64,000 nucleotides of DNA from Celerinatantimonas sp046054165 (GCF_046054165.1 NZ_JBFNXK010000009.1:1-64000); one strand, 5' to 3'; shown: positions 16,383 through 26,377, counted from the stretch's first letter. The notes: generated from the sequence alone by a model not told the origin. Program-made: numbers and translations.

Positions 16383-17947
16383 TCGATTCTATCCATATGC
16401 GTCATTACTGGATGATCACCCTCTGCTCGATATTTATTTTTGCCTGTAGTTGGTTCTGCTTGTGGGCTATCGCCTATTATTTTCTCCATGATCCGGTGAT
16501 GGCAATGTTGCTCTTTCCGTTCGCTCTGCGACTGGGGATCATCATCCATAGCCCTAAAGCCTATTGGCTGCCCCTGTATTTGATTGAATGGAGCATCATC
16601 GCTTATCTCGGCCTGATACTTCCTATCGCTCACTGGCCGCTGATCCTGTTACTCAGTTTGCTCAGCCTCCCGATAAGCTACCTTTTTCTGCCATTTTATC
16701 ATGGCAAGCAGTGGCAAAAATTAGGCGGAAGTGGCTTGTTAATTCTCGCCATTGCCACACTCAATATGATTCTGCTTGCGGGTGAAGCCCTCCCCTTGGG
16801 CCAGTACTGGCTGGCCAGCGCGACCGGAGGCATGATGCTCGTTCCGAGTTGTTATTTAATCTGGAGCTATATTTTTGAGCGGGCCTGGGTCGCGATCAGT
16901 ATTGCCTTGATCCATCATAAAATTTCTTTTCGTTCCCGCCATATCATGTGGTACGGCCTATTGTTCATTCTGAATATTCTCATTCAAGTCGGATTGCCGG
17001 CCGAGTTCCGCCGCTTTGCCCCATTTTGTCTGGCGATCCCCATTATTTTGCTGGCATTTCGTTATGGTTGGCAGGGCGCTCTGTTGGGGACGCTGTTAAA
17101 TAGTATCGCGTTGATTGCCATCAGTAGCGGCTATGCCCAACAAAGCAGCGAGATCAATCTGGAAACGACGGACCTTCTTCTCTCGCTGATGGCCCAAACA
17201 TTAACCGGTATTTGTCTGGGCTTGGGGGTGCAACGCCAACGAGAGCTCAATCAGGATCTCCGTGCAGAATTAACGCGTAACCACAATTTAGCGCGTCAAT
17301 TGATTAAAACTGAAGAATCCGTTCGTCGCAGCATTGCCCGCGAGTTACATGATGAAATCGGCCAGAATATTACTGCGATTCGCACCCAGTCGAACATTAT
17401 TCAACGTGTGCAAAAATCGGGGCCAGCTTATACCTGTGCCAACATGATCGAATCACTCTCACTGAATGTTTACGACACCACGAAATATCTTCTGGCGCAA
17501 CTTCGCCCTAAAACGTTGGATGATTTAGGATTAAAAGAAGCTATTCTGCAACTGATTCGAGATATGGAATTTGCCCGGCTGGGAATTCAGGTCAATGTTT
17601 ACTGGCATTGTGCTCCCCAAACTCGACCATTTTCACAGTTGAATGATGTCACCCAAGTCACACTCTATCGCATTACTCAAGAAGCCCTGAACAATGCCTT
17701 AAAGTATGCCAAGGCACATCAGATCATCATCCATATTCATCTCGACCCGCACCAGATCCAGATTTCCATTCAAGATGATGGCAAAGGCTTTGTTCCATGT
17801 TCCAATCAAAACGAGGGCTTTGGTCTACAAGGTATGCGGGAAAGAGTGCAGGCGCTGGGAGGGCAACTCACGCTACGAAGTGATCCCATCGAGCAACATC
17901 CCAACCACCACGGCACTCAGTTATGTGTGCAATTGCCCATCATTTAA
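16379..17947 (+). CDS. uhpB: Sensor histidine kinase UhpB (522 aa)
   Basis: A membrane histidine kinase that works with UhpC to sense external glucose-6-phosphate and phosphorylate UhpA. The N-terminal half (~1-285) is a hydrophobic MASE1-like multi-helix domain with UhpB landmarks (FCLWAIAYYF, LLFPFALRLG, FRRFAPFCLAIPIILLAFRYGWQGA). The HisKA_3 dimerisation domain has His324 (IARELHDEIGQNITAIRTQ), followed by HATPase_c with N-box ITQEALNNALKYAKA and G-box DDGKGF...GFGLQGMRERV. The GTG at 16379 overlaps the uhpA stop; ATG at 16397 is an alternative start nearer the E. coli length (500 aa). Confidence 0.93.
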   Translation: MIDSIHMRHYWMITLCSIFIFACSWFCLWAIAYYFLHDPVMAMLLFPFALRLGIIIHSPKAYWLPLYLIEWSIIAYLGLILPIAHWPLILLLSLLSLPISYLFLPFYHGKQWQKLGGSGLLILAIATLNMILLAGEALPLGQYWLASATGGMMLVPSCYLIWSYIFERAWVAISIALIHHKISFRSRHIMWYGLLFILNILIQVGLPAEFRRFAPFCLAIPIILLAFRYGWQGALLGTLLNSIALIAISSGYAQQSSEINLETTDLLLSLMAQTLTGICLGLGVQRQRELNQDLRAELTRNHNLARQLIKTEESVRRSIARELHDEIGQNITAIRTQSNIIQRVQKSGPAYTCANMIESLSLNVYDTTKYLLAQLRPKTLDDLGLKEAILQLIRDMEFARLGIQVNVYWHCAPQTRPFSQLNDVTQVTLYRITQEALNNALKYAKAHQIIIHIHLDPHQIQISIQDDGKGFVPCSNQNEGFGLQGMRERVQALGGQLTLRSDPIEQHPNHHGTQLCVQLPII

Positions 17948-17959
17948 CCCGAGGTTGTC

Positions 17960-19285
17960 ATGTTTGGTTTTCTCCGATCAGGACCTGAATATAATGCTCA
18001 CTCCCCGCAACACGAAATTGCGCAGCGTTATCGGTATTGGCGATTTCATATCATGGTCAATATGTACATTGGCTATGTGGCTTTTTACCTGACCCGTAAA
18101 AGCTTTAACTATGCCGCTCCGGATATGATCGCCGATCTCGGGTTAGATAAAAGTGATATTGGGTTGATGAGCACCGCCTATTACATCACTTATGGGCTCT
18201 CCAAGTTTTTTTCCGGGATTTTATCCGATCAATCAAACCCTCGTTATTTCATGGGGATCGGTTTAATCATGACTGGCATCATCAATATTTTCTTCGGATT
18301 AGCGCAATCGTTGCCAATTTTTATCGCGCTTTGGGTGGGAAATGCGTTCTTTCAGGGATGGGGATGGCCGGCCTGTTCCAAGTTATTAACGACCTGGTAT
18401 GCGCGATCGGAACGAGGGCTTTTTTGGGCGATCTGGAATACCACCCATAATGTTGGTGCGGTCGTTATCTATTTAATGGTTATCATCGTGGCCACTCACG
18501 ATCACTGGCGCAACGGGTTTATTGTGCCGGGAATCATAGCCATTGTGGTGGGGCTTATTCTCACCTATCGATTACGAGATAAACCCACCACACTAGGATT
18601 ACCAACCATTGGTCAATGGCGACAGGACCCTATTCAACTTGAACAAGAGAACTATAAACCCAATCTCTCTTTTCGAGACATTCTGCTGCATTATGTCTTG
18701 GAGAACAAATACCTCTGGCTACTTGGCTCCAGTTACATTCTGGTTTATATCGTCATGGTCGCCATCAATGACTGGGGAAATCTTTATCTAATCGAGCAAA
18801 AAGGCTACGACCTCACCACCGCTAATGCCACATTGACCCTATTTGAATTAGGCGGGTTTATCGGCTGTCTGGTCGCCGGTTGGGGATCTGATGTGGTTTT
18901 TAAAGGAAACCGAGGACCCATGAATCTCATCTATTCCATCGGGATTTTTATGTCGGTCACGGCGTTATGGGTAATGCCCCTAAATGATGTGATTTTCCAG
19001 GCAACGTTGTTTTTCTGTCTCGGCTTTTTTGTCTGCGGACCTCAAATGTTAATCGGCATGGCAGCCGTCGAATGCTCCCACAAAAATGCAGCCGGAGCCG
19101 CGACTGGGTTCGTCGGATTATTCGCCTATATCGGTGCCTCGATTGCAGGCTACCCGTTAGCGCTGGTGTTGGATAAATTCCACTGGAATGCTTTTTTTGC
19201 GATTATCTCATTATGCGCTGCTGGCATCGGTTTACTGCTTTTGCCATTTCTGCAGGCTCAATTTCCAGCCCATGATGAGTCATAG
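17960..19285 (+). CDS. uhpC: Hexose-phosphate receptor UhpC (441 aa)
   Basis: A UhpT-like 12-helix OPA-family protein that acts mainly as the glucose-6-phosphate receptor for UhpB. UhpC features include YRYWRFHIMVNMYIGYVAFYLTRKSFNYA, AFFQGWGWPACSKLLTTWYARSERG and WNTTHNVGAVVI, plus FVCGPQMLIGMAAVECSHKNAAGAATGF split along the last third. It starts 13 bp after uhpB, with GAGGTTG as ribosome site. The gene order uhpT-uhpA-uhpB-uhpC on one strand is a permutation of the E. coli order. Confidence 0.92.
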   Translation: MFGFLRSGPEYNAHSPQHEIAQRYRYWRFHIMVNMYIGYVAFYLTRKSFNYAAPDMIADLGLDKSDIGLMSTAYYITYGLSKFFSGILSDQSNPRYFMGIGLIMTGIINIFFGLAQSLPIFIALWVGNAFFQGWGWPACSKLLTTWYARSERGLFWAIWNTTHNVGAVVIYLMVIIVATHDHWRNGFIVPGIIAIVVGLILTYRLRDKPTTLGLPTIGQWRQDPIQLEQENYKPNLSFRDILLHYVLENKYLWLLGSSYILVYIVMVAINDWGNLYLIEQKGYDLTTANATLTLFELGGFIGCLVAGWGSDVVFKGNRGPMNLIYSIGIFMSVTALWVMPLNDVIFQATLFFCLGFFVCGPQMLIGMAAVECSHKNAAGAATGFVGLFAYIGASIAGYPLALVLDKFHWNAFFAIISLCAAGIGLLLLPFLQAQFPAHDES

Positions 19286-19287
19286 CA

Positions 19288-19312
19288 TCCCCCCTGTTAG
19301 GGGCCCAAGAAC
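19288..19312. terminator. GC-rich double hairpin between convergent genes
   Basis: Two adjacent stems follow uhpC: CCCC-TGTTA-GGGG and GGGCCC-AAGAAC-GGGCCC (to about 19318). They lie between uhpC and the convergent chemoreceptor gene. No T-run is present on either strand, so the terminator role is uncertain. Confidence 0.4.
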
Positions 19313-19400
19313 GGGCCCGAACCAGCAAACGCAGCTGGCTTAGATTCGTGTTGAGCCACCACGGCAAGCTCTTCGTTAAACCCACGATGGAGTGCTTGTG

Positions 19401-21044
19401 TTAGATCACTTTAAACACTTTAAAGCTATCCATGAGTTTCTGACTGTTCGCCATCAGCTCTGCACTTGTTTCTGAAATCCGTTGGGCCTGGACCACACGT
19501 TGCTCACTGTTATCGGCAATACTATGCAGATGCTGGTTAATTTCACTGGTCGCCTCGGTCTGCTGACTGCTGGCATGGGAAATATGCTGGTTAATTTCCA
19601 GAATGGCCAGCACCTGATGGCGAATTTCATCTAAGGTCTCATGGGCGATATCGGCCTGTTTATGGGTGATTTCCGATTGTTTTTGTGTTTCCTGCATCGA
19701 CTGTGACAATGCTTTAGAACGTTCCTGAAGATGAGAGATAATACTTTCAATTTCGTCGGTACTGCTCTGAGTTCGAGTAGCTAAGGTCCGAACCTCATCC
19801 GCAACCACCGCAAATCCGCGTCCCTGCTCACCGGCCCGGGCTGCTTCAATCGCAGCATTCAATGCCAGCAAGTTGGTTTGTTCAGCCACGCCTCGAATCA
19901 CTTCCAGCACCGCCCCGACTTCTTCGGTTTCTTTGGCTAATTGCAAGGTGTTCTCTTCGGTGGTCGATAAGGCCTGGATCAGTGAATTCATATACTCAGA
20001 TGTTTCACGGATCACCTGCCCTCCTTGCTCACTTTTCTCATGCGCAATCTGCGCCGCATGTTCGGCATTTTCCGCCGCTTGTGCCACTTCCTGATTCGAA
20101 GACAGAAGTTCGGTCACGGCTGAAGCCACACTATCAACCGAACCTTTTTGTTCCATCGCTTTGGTGGTTGCCATTTTAGAAACTTGGCTTAAACCACTCG
20201 CCGACTCAGACACACTATGCGAAATCGGTGCGATCGACTGTAATGCCTCACTAATGCGATGGGCGAACCGGTTAAACGCTCGGGCAATCTGAGTGAATTC
20301 ATCATTGCCTTCTTCAGGTAACCGCTGTGTCAGATCACTATCCCCCTCAGAGATATCTCTCAGCGCCAGCAACGTTTCCCGGCACGGTTTGGTAATACTG
20401 CGCCCAATCACGATCGAACACAGCATCAATAAGATCACGGCACCAATCTCAAAGGTCAGCATGCTGGTGATGCGTTTATTAATAATGGCGTGTACGTCAT
20501 CCACATAAACCCCGGTACCGATAATCCATCCCCAAGGTTGAAACAGTTGGACGTAAGAAACTTTTTCCACAGGTTGGTCTAACCCAGGTTTAGGCCACAT
20601 ATAGTTGACAAACCCACCGCCACTTTGGCGGGTCACTTGGATCATGTCCATAAATAACAGTTTCCCGTTCGGATCTTTAACTTGAGACAGATCCTGTCCA
20701 TCCAGCTTCGGCTTCATCGGATGCATAATCATTTTGGGGCTCTGATCATTGATCCAAAAATAATCATTTGAGCCATAACGCAGGGTTTTGATGGCGGCAA
20801 TCGCTTTTTGCTGAGCACTCTCTCGCGACTCACCCCCCTGTTGTTCCATCTGATAAAAATGTTCCAAAATGGTGTAGCTTGTTTCAACCAGCTGTTGTGT
20901 CTTAACCCTTTTTGCTTCCATTAAATCATTCTGATAATCATGAATAATTAAAATAAAAGGGATCAGCAACAAGGCAATTGTTGCAACTAACAACAAGAAC
21001 AAACGTGTGCGAATCGAACTCAACCGAAAAAAAGATGAGAGCAT
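19401..21044 (-). CDS. Methyl-accepting chemotaxis protein with sCache domain (547 aa)
   Basis: A transmembrane chemoreceptor. TM1 is at ~12-32 (LFLLLVATIALLLIPFILII). The periplasmic single-Cache (sCache_2) domain spans ~35-190 (YGSNDYFWINDQSPKMIMHP, GFVNYMWPKPG, QPWGWIIGTGVYVDDV). TM2 is at ~195-213, and HAMP ~212-265 (LRDISEGDSDLTQRLPEEGNDE). The cytoplasmic signalling hairpin has the invariant tip EQTNLLALNAAIEAARAGEQ-GRGFAVVADEVR. sCache_2 receptors often sense small organic acids; the ligand here is unknown. It is a single gene convergent with uhpC. It reports to CheA/CheW, which are not encoded in the window. Confidence 0.92.
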   Translation of the reverse strand: MLSSFFRLSSIRTRLFLLLVATIALLLIPFILIIHDYQNDLMEAKRVKTQQLVETSYTILEHFYQMEQQGGESRESAQQKAIAAIKTLRYGSNDYFWINDQSPKMIMHPMKPKLDGQDLSQVKDPNGKLLFMDMIQVTRQSGGGFVNYMWPKPGLDQPVEKVSYVQLFQPWGWIIGTGVYVDDVHAIINKRITSMLTFEIGAVILLMLCSIVIGRSITKPCRETLLALRDISEGDSDLTQRLPEEGNDEFTQIARAFNRFAHRISEALQSIAPISHSVSESASGLSQVSKMATTKAMEQKGSVDSVASAVTELLSSNQEVAQAAENAEHAAQIAHEKSEQGGQVIRETSEYMNSLIQALSTTEENTLQLAKETEEVGAVLEVIRGVAEQTNLLALNAAIEAARAGEQGRGFAVVADEVRTLATRTQSSTDEIESIISHLQERSKALSQSMQETQKQSEITHKQADIAHETLDEIRHQVLAILEINQHISHASSQQTEATSEINQHLHSIADNSEQRVVQAQRISETSAELMANSQKLMDSFKVFKVI

Positions 21045-21176
21045 GGTTGTCTACCTCAAAGCAATCATGACCAACGAATATTCTTTAGTTATAGCAGAGC
21101 CCGCCAAAACTGCCGGATCATGCCCTTTTTTTGAGACATAAATAGTCATCCACATCATGAGGATAGGCATACCATC

Positions 21177-21201
21177 AAAAAACGGCAGCCCAATGAGCCG
21201 T
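21177..21201 (-). terminator. Intrinsic terminator of the peptide ABC/ggt operon
   Basis: On the minus strand ACGGC-loop-GCCGT is followed by TTTTTT, about 145 bp after the gamma-glutamyltransferase stop. The stem is short. Confidence 0.5.
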
Positions 21202-21346
21202 CATGACACGCGTAGAAGAGATAGGCTCATGGAAATAACAGAATAACCATGGCTGACCCCGAGTATTGCGCTCAGAGATATCACCGCCATAGTTCATCCA
21301 GAAGGATTCATCCGCGCCATCGCTGACGCGGACGGGTATACAAAAC

Positions 21347-22948
21347 CTAAAAAGCCACCGCCTGTCCATCTTTGCGCGATTCACTCGCAGCAATGTAATG
21401 TCCATCCGGATGACGATAAATCGCCTGCGCTCCGCCGTAATCGTAGCTATCAAAAGGATCACTGATTTCAATCTGGTGCCCCATGGCCCGTAAGGCGGCA
21501 ATAACATTGCGATCCATCGTCGGCTCGACTGTCACGTGACGCCCTTTAACGACTTTCCAGCGAGGCGCGTCAATGGCGGCCTGCGGATTTTGCCGATGCA
21601 CCATAATGCGTAGCGCCATCTGCAAATGCCCCTGAGCTTGCATCGGGCCGCCCATCACCCCAAACGACAGTAACGGCTGGCCCTGAGCATCTAATGCAAA
21701 AGCCGGAATAATGGTATGCAGTGGTCGTTTATTCGGTCCGACCTGATTGACGTGCCCGGGTTCTAAAACAAAACCACAGCCTCGGTTTTGCAGGCTGATC
21801 CCGGTACCGGGAACCACCACGCCAGAACCAAATCCCATATAGTTGGATTGAATAAACGACACCATCATCCCTTGCTCATCAGCGCAGCTGATATAAACGG
21901 TTCCCCCCGGCTGCGGCTCTCCGTACGTAAAATCACCTGCCTTGTTGGGATCGATCAGCGCCGCACGCGCTTTCAAATATTCATCATCCAGCAAGGCTTC
22001 CGGTTTCACCCGCATATGTTCCAGATCGCTTACGTGCTGATCTAAATCTGCCAGCGCCAGCTTCATGGCTTCGATGCAAAGATGATGGCTGATCGCCGAA
22101 TCCACAGCATATTGCTCGATGTGCAACTGTTTTAAAATTCCCAGCGCAATCAGCGTGGCAATTCCCTGACCATTGGGGGGTAATTCATGAACACTGCCCC
22201 CAACAAATGGCACCGAAAGAGTCTCTAACCACTGGGGCTGATGGTTGGCTAAATCCTCCAGAGTTAATGCGCCACCGCGCTCATGACTGCAAGCAACCAT
22301 CTGCTGCGCCAGTTCGCCCCGATAGAAAGCGTTCCCTGCGGTTTCAGCGATCAATCGCAATGTTCGCGCCTGCTCAGGATGTTTAAACAGCTCTCCCGCT
22401 TTCGGGGCATGCCCATCTATGGTAAACGCTTCTTTAAATCCCGGTTGATGGCCGTGTTTTTGCACGCCCTTAGCCCATAGCCGCGCAATTAACGGGGTGA
22501 CCACAAACCCTTGTTCCGCATACCGAATAGCAGGTTCGGCCACCGTGGACAAAGGCAGTTTCCCATATTTTTGATGTAGGGCTATCCAACCAGAAACGGC
22601 ACCGGGAACCGTTACGGAGTCCCAGCCGGTTTCCGGCATCTGCGTATACTCTTTAAAATACTCCGGTGTCCAGGCGGCTGGTGAACGGCCACTGGCATTA
22701 AGCGCAGAGAGTTGATGGCCATCCCAGATAATCGCAAACGCATCACTGCCAATCCCATTACCGGTGGGCTCAACGACCGTCAACGTCATGGCGGCTGCGA
22801 CCGCAGCGTCGGCGGCAGTTCCACCCAGCGCCAGCATTTTTAACCCGGCTTGTGCGGCCAAAGGCTGAGATGTGGCAACGGCATTTTTACCCATAATAGG
22901 CGCTCTAAATGAAGCGTAACCGCACGCATAATTTAATTGATTTTGCAT
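21347..22948 (-). CDS. ggt: Gamma-glutamyltransferase family hydrolase (YwrD-like, 533 aa)
   Basis: An N-terminal-nucleophile hydrolase that cleaves gamma-glutamyl bonds, matured by self-cleavage before a Thr. Family marks are GGTAADAAVAAAMTLTVVEP, GNGIGSDAF, NGQGIATLIAL, the processing site PGGTVYISCADEQG (Thr as new N-terminus) and NRGCGFVLEPGH-xxx-KRPLHTIIP plus GVMGGPMQAQGH. There is no signal peptide, so unlike E. coli Ggt it should be cytoplasmic and act on imported peptides. ATG at 22948 with AAGGA upstream was preferred over a GTG at 22969. It is the last gene of the ABC transporter operon, 67 bp after the second permease gene. Confidence 0.88.
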   Translation of the reverse strand: MQNQLNYACGYASFRAPIMGKNAVATSQPLAAQAGLKMLALGGTAADAAVAAAMTLTVVEPTGNGIGSDAFAIIWDGHQLSALNASGRSPAAWTPEYFKEYTQMPETGWDSVTVPGAVSGWIALHQKYGKLPLSTVAEPAIRYAEQGFVVTPLIARLWAKGVQKHGHQPGFKEAFTIDGHAPKAGELFKHPEQARTLRLIAETAGNAFYRGELAQQMVACSHERGGALTLEDLANHQPQWLETLSVPFVGGSVHELPPNGQGIATLIALGILKQLHIEQYAVDSAISHHLCIEAMKLALADLDQHVSDLEHMRVKPEALLDDEYLKARAALIDPNKAGDFTYGEPQPGGTVYISCADEQGMMVSFIQSNYMGFGSGVVVPGTGISLQNRGCGFVLEPGHVNQVGPNKRPLHTIIPAFALDAQGQPLLSFGVMGGPMQAQGHLQMALRIMVHRQNPQAAIDAPRWKVVKGRHVTVEPTMDRNVIAALRAMGHQIEISDPFDSYDYGGAQAIYRHPDGHYIAASESRKDGQAVAF

Positions 22949-23015
22949 ATTATTATTTTCCTTAGCCACTATAGCGCTTGGTTGTCGTAATCATCAGCGC
23001 TGAAGTGATAGCCTT

Positions 23016-23897
23016 TTAGTTCGAAGAGCGCGGATCTAACGCATCGCGCAACCCATCGCCTAATAAATTAAATCCCTGAACCGTTAAAAAGATGGCGATG
23101 CCGGGGAAAATCGACATCCAGGACGCTTGCTCTAAAAAGCTTTTAGCCGTATTGAGCATGGCGCCCCAAGAGGGCGATGGGGGTTGCTGTCCCAATCCCA
23201 AAAACGATAAGCTGGCTTCGGTAATAATGGCTGAAGCGATGGCCAGCGTGGCTTGTACCACAATCGGCGACAACACGTTCGGAAGTACATAGCGGATCAT
23301 AATCCAGCGATCCGGCAACCCAATGGCTCGAGCGCCCTGAATATATTCTTCATTTCGAATATTTAATACCTGTGCTCGAGTAATGCGGGCAAAGATCGGC
23401 ATCACCGACACACCAATCGCAATCATGGCATTCGTCAGGCTCGGCCCTAAAAAGGCCCCAAGCGCAATCGCCAATACTAAAAAGGGACACGACAACAACG
23501 CTTCAATCACGCGACTGATGATGCCATCCCAAATGCCTCGCCAGTAGCCAGCCATCAATCCCAGTGGGACCCCGATAGCCATTGCAATCAAAACCGACAC
23601 GCAGCCAGCCAGTAACGATGCCCGAGCGCCCCAGATCAACCTTGATAAAATGTCACGCCCCAACTCATCGGTACCCAGCCAATGCGCGGCATCCGGAGCA
23701 TGGCGCACGGCCATGAAATCGGCTTTCACGGGGCTGTAAGGAGCCAGATATGGCGCTAATATAGCGAGCATCAAAAACACCAGCACAATCACAGCCCCGA
23801 CCATCGCACTACGATTGGCGACAAATTTTTTGACGCCTCGACTTTGCCACCAGTGCCACGCATCCGGGTCCAAAACAGATTTTGCCACAGTTGCCAT
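23016..23897 (-). CDS. Peptide ABC transporter permease, DppC/GsiD type (293 aa)
   Basis: An inner-membrane permease of the oligopeptide/nickel ABC class. The N-terminal OppC_N helix (VGAVIVLVFLMLAILAPYLAPYSP) is followed by LGTDELGRDILSRLIWGARASL and the EAA coupling loop (GARAIGLPDRWIMIRYVLPNVLSPI). Five further helices follow, and the end reads FLTVQGFNLLGDGLRDALDPR. Its start overlaps the stop of the DppB-like gene by one base. It pairs with that permease and two ATPases. Confidence 0.92.
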   Translation of the reverse strand: MATVAKSVLDPDAWHWWQSRGVKKFVANRSAMVGAVIVLVFLMLAILAPYLAPYSPVKADFMAVRHAPDAAHWLGTDELGRDILSRLIWGARASLLAGCVSVLIAMAIGVPLGLMAGYWRGIWDGIISRVIEALLSCPFLVLAIALGAFLGPSLTNAMIAIGVSVMPIFARITRAQVLNIRNEEYIQGARAIGLPDRWIMIRYVLPNVLSPIVVQATLAIASAIITEASLSFLGLGQQPPSPSWGAMLNTAKSFLEQASWMSIFPGIAIFLTVQGFNLLGDGLRDALDPRSSN

Positions 23898-24841
23898 TAG
23901 CCATTCCTCAATCGGGGGTTAATCAACACGTATAAAACATCCGCCAGCATGTTGAGCAGTAAAAATCCGCTGGCGACGACCAGAACAACCCCTTGCACCA
24001 CGGCATAATCCCGGTTAAAAACGGCATCGACGATCATCTTGCCAAACCCGGGGATGGTAAAAACTTGCTCGGTCAATACCGCCCCGCCCAGCAATTCCCC
24101 AAACAATAAGGCTGTCAGCGTCACAATGGGGATCAGCGCATTGCGAAACGCATGCTTGAGGATCACCTGATGCGGCAGTAGCCCTTTGGCCTGCGCGGTA
24201 CGGATATAGTCGGATTGTAAAACCGATAACATCGAGGCCCGGGTATGGCGCATCAACGTCGCTGACAAGCCGGTTCCCAATACAATGGCGGGCAAGATCA
24301 GTGAGCGAATGTTGGCCAGCGGTTCCTGCCCAAATGGGACAAAGCCCGAGGCCGGCAGCCATTTGAGCTTCACGGAAAATAGCAAGATCAACAACACTCC
24401 CAACCAAAAATTGGGGATCGATATTCCCGAAAGCGCCACAAAATTAGCGCTGTAATCCAGCCAGGTCCCTTTTTTAACCGCCGCTACAATGCCCATCGAA
24501 ATCCCGATGAGCAGTGCAATAAGCATCGACAACAGCGCGAGTTCCACCGTAACGGGCAACTTTTGCTGGATCATAGCTAAGACCGGTTGATCGGTGCGCA
24601 GTGAGATCCCTAAATCCCCATGAACGGCCCGTTCCAACCATCGAATATACTGGGTTGGAATCGGGTCATTGAGGTGATATTTTTCACGCAATGCGCTAAT
24701 CACCGCTGGATCGCGCTCTTCCCCGGCCATCGCTAAAACCGGATCGCCCGGGAGCATTTTTTGCAGCGAAAACACCATCATCGAGACCAACAACAAGGTC
24801 GGGATCGCCAACAAAATACGCTTACCCATGATCTCTAGCAT
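23897..24841 (-). CDS. Peptide ABC transporter permease, DppB/GsiC type (314 aa)
   Basis: The first permease of the transporter, with the usual opening (GKRILLAIPTLLLVSMMVFSLQKMLPGDPV), LREKYHLNDPIPTQYIRWL, and the coupling loop RTAQAKGLLPHQVILKHAFRNALIP. It ends with the standard VxxGVVLVVASGFLLLNMLADVLYVLINPRLR. It has six membrane helices. It lies 24 bp downstream of the binding-protein gene and overlaps the DppC-like gene, as usual for this family. Confidence 0.92.
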   Translation of the reverse strand: MLEIMGKRILLAIPTLLLVSMMVFSLQKMLPGDPVLAMAGEERDPAVISALREKYHLNDPIPTQYIRWLERAVHGDLGISLRTDQPVLAMIQQKLPVTVELALLSMLIALLIGISMGIVAAVKKGTWLDYSANFVALSGISIPNFWLGVLLILLFSVKLKWLPASGFVPFGQEPLANIRSLILPAIVLGTGLSATLMRHTRASMLSVLQSDYIRTAQAKGLLPHQVILKHAFRNALIPIVTLTALLFGELLGGAVLTEQVFTIPGFGKMIVDAVFNRDYAVVQGVVLVVASGFLLLNMLADVLYVLINPRLRNG

Positions 24842-24865
24842 CCGTATTCTCCTTGCCTACCCATC

Positions 24866-26377
24866 TTAGTGAGCGAACGAAACACCTGCGAGCCGGATCA
24901 AACCATCCGGATACACCGTAAAGTGCTGCACTTTTTTATTTAAACCAAAGATGCGTGGTTCAAAATAGAGATACTGGATCGGCATATCAGCTTGCATCTG
25001 CTCGACCACATGTTGATACAGTGCTTTGCGGGTTGCCATGTCACTATGCTGACGGGCCTGTACCAACCATTTATCCACTGAAGCATTGGTATATTTCCCA
25101 TCATTGAGGTTGCCGCTCGAAGCCACAAAGCCATAAATATCGCCATCCGGATCCGGACGCCCGGACCAACCGGACAACGAAACTTCAAACTGCCCGTTTT
25201 GCTGGCGATTCAGTAAAGTGGCAAATTCCGTCATCTGCAAATGCACATTAAATCCTGCTTCAGCGACCATCGCTTGGATGATTTGTCCCACTTGTTTGGC
25301 CACCGGGGTATTCTCAACCATCAAGTTCACATCGATGGGTGAAGTAACCCCTGCTTCACTCAGCCATTGTTTGGCTTTAGCGATATCACGTCCGGCCACA
25401 GGAATATCCACATGGAAAGGACTCACAGGAGAAAAGGGTTGGTTAGCCGGAGTATACTGACCTTCGAAAACCACCTGATTGATTGCATGCCGATCAATGG
25501 CGGCGGCAAAGGCCCGACGGACCAAAGCACTTTTAGCTAGTGGGCTGGTCGGATTATGATTGTTGATATTAAAATTGAGCGCTTGATACCCTAGCCCAAT
25601 ATTTTTAGCAATAAATACCGAGGCATCTGCGTTCACGGTTTTGATATCACTGGCGGCAACCGCCGTAATCACATCCAGATCCCCGGCGCGCAAATTCGAT
25701 AACCGCACCGAAGCATCCGGGATGGGTAAAAAGACCACCTGATCAAAATGATAGGCTGGCTTGTTCCAATAGTTTTCAAAACGTTTCAACACAATTTTGT
25801 CTTGAGCCACACGGCTGACAAATTGGTAGGGGCCGGAACAAACCGGATGACTGGCCACATGCCCTTTCTCCGTAGCTTGCGGCGCGAGCATAGTCCCGGC
25901 GCGATCCGCTAATTTTGAAAGCAACGAAGCATCCGGGGTTTTCAGTTTAAACACCACGGTATATGGGCCGGTTTGTTTCACCGCGGCTACCGCCTGCAAC
26001 TCACTCTTACGCAGCGATCCCACCATGGTCATCGAGCGTTTCAGATTGTAGACCACCGAACTGGCGTCAAATTTTTCCCCATCATGGAAGGTGACATCAT
26101 GGCGCAGATGCAAAGTCAACGTGGTATTGTGATCACTCCAGCTCCAATCCGTTGCCAGTTGCGGCACGATCTTTAGGTTTTGATCCACATCGACTAACCG
26201 ATCACACATGGCTTCAAATACAAACCGACCGTAATAAGTTCGTGCCGTATCTGGATCGAGCATATCCGGGTCGCTAGCTAAACCAATCCGTAATGTATCT
26301 GCGGCATGAGCACTGGATGCGCCCACCGCCGCTAACAGGAGGGCAATAGAGCCTAATCCTTTGATTAAATTTTTCAT
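24866..26377 (-). CDS. Periplasmic peptide-binding protein, SBP family 5 (503 aa)
   Basis: Extracytoplasmic receptor of the transporter. It has a Sec signal peptide (MKNLIKGLGSIALLLAAVGASSAHA, cut before ADTLRIG) and family-5 marks (PDMLDPDTARTYYGRFVFEAMCDRLV, YNLKRSM, SGPYQFVSR, RRAFAAAIDRHAINQVVF). The start at 26377 has AAGGAAATG upstream and is one base beyond the stop of the ATPase gene; the longer frame upstream overlaps that ATPase and is not coding. The ligand cannot be read from sequence; the linked gamma-glutamyltransferase suggests glutathione or other gamma-glutamyl peptides, as in the gsi system. Confidence 0.9.
   Translation of the reverse strand: MKNLIKGLGSIALLLAAVGASSAHAADTLRIGLASDPDMLDPDTARTYYGRFVFEAMCDRLVDVDQNLKIVPQLATDWSWSDHNTTLTLHLRHDVTFHDGEKFDASSVVYNLKRSMTMVGSLRKSELQAVAAVKQTGPYTVVFKLKTPDASLLSKLADRAGTMLAPQATEKGHVASHPVCSGPYQFVSRVAQDKIVLKRFENYWNKPAYHFDQVVFLPIPDASVRLSNLRAGDLDVITAVAASDIKTVNADASVFIAKNIGLGYQALNFNINNHNPTSPLAKSALVRRAFAAAIDRHAINQVVFEGQYTPANQPFSPVSPFHVDIPVAGRDIAKAKQWLSEAGVTSPIDVNLMVENTPVAKQVGQIIQAMVAEAGFNVHLQMTEFATLLNRQQNGQFEVSLSGWSGRPDPDGDIYGFVASSGNLNDGKYTNASVDKWLVQARQHSDMATRKALYQHVVEQMQADMPIQYLYFEPRIFGLNKKVQHFTVYPDGLIRLAGVSFAH

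Noticed and set aside
21175..21507. 110-codon frame overlapping the 3' end of the gamma-glutamyltransferase gene
   Set aside because: It is an out-of-frame shadow of that gene running on into the terminator region, with no ribosome site.
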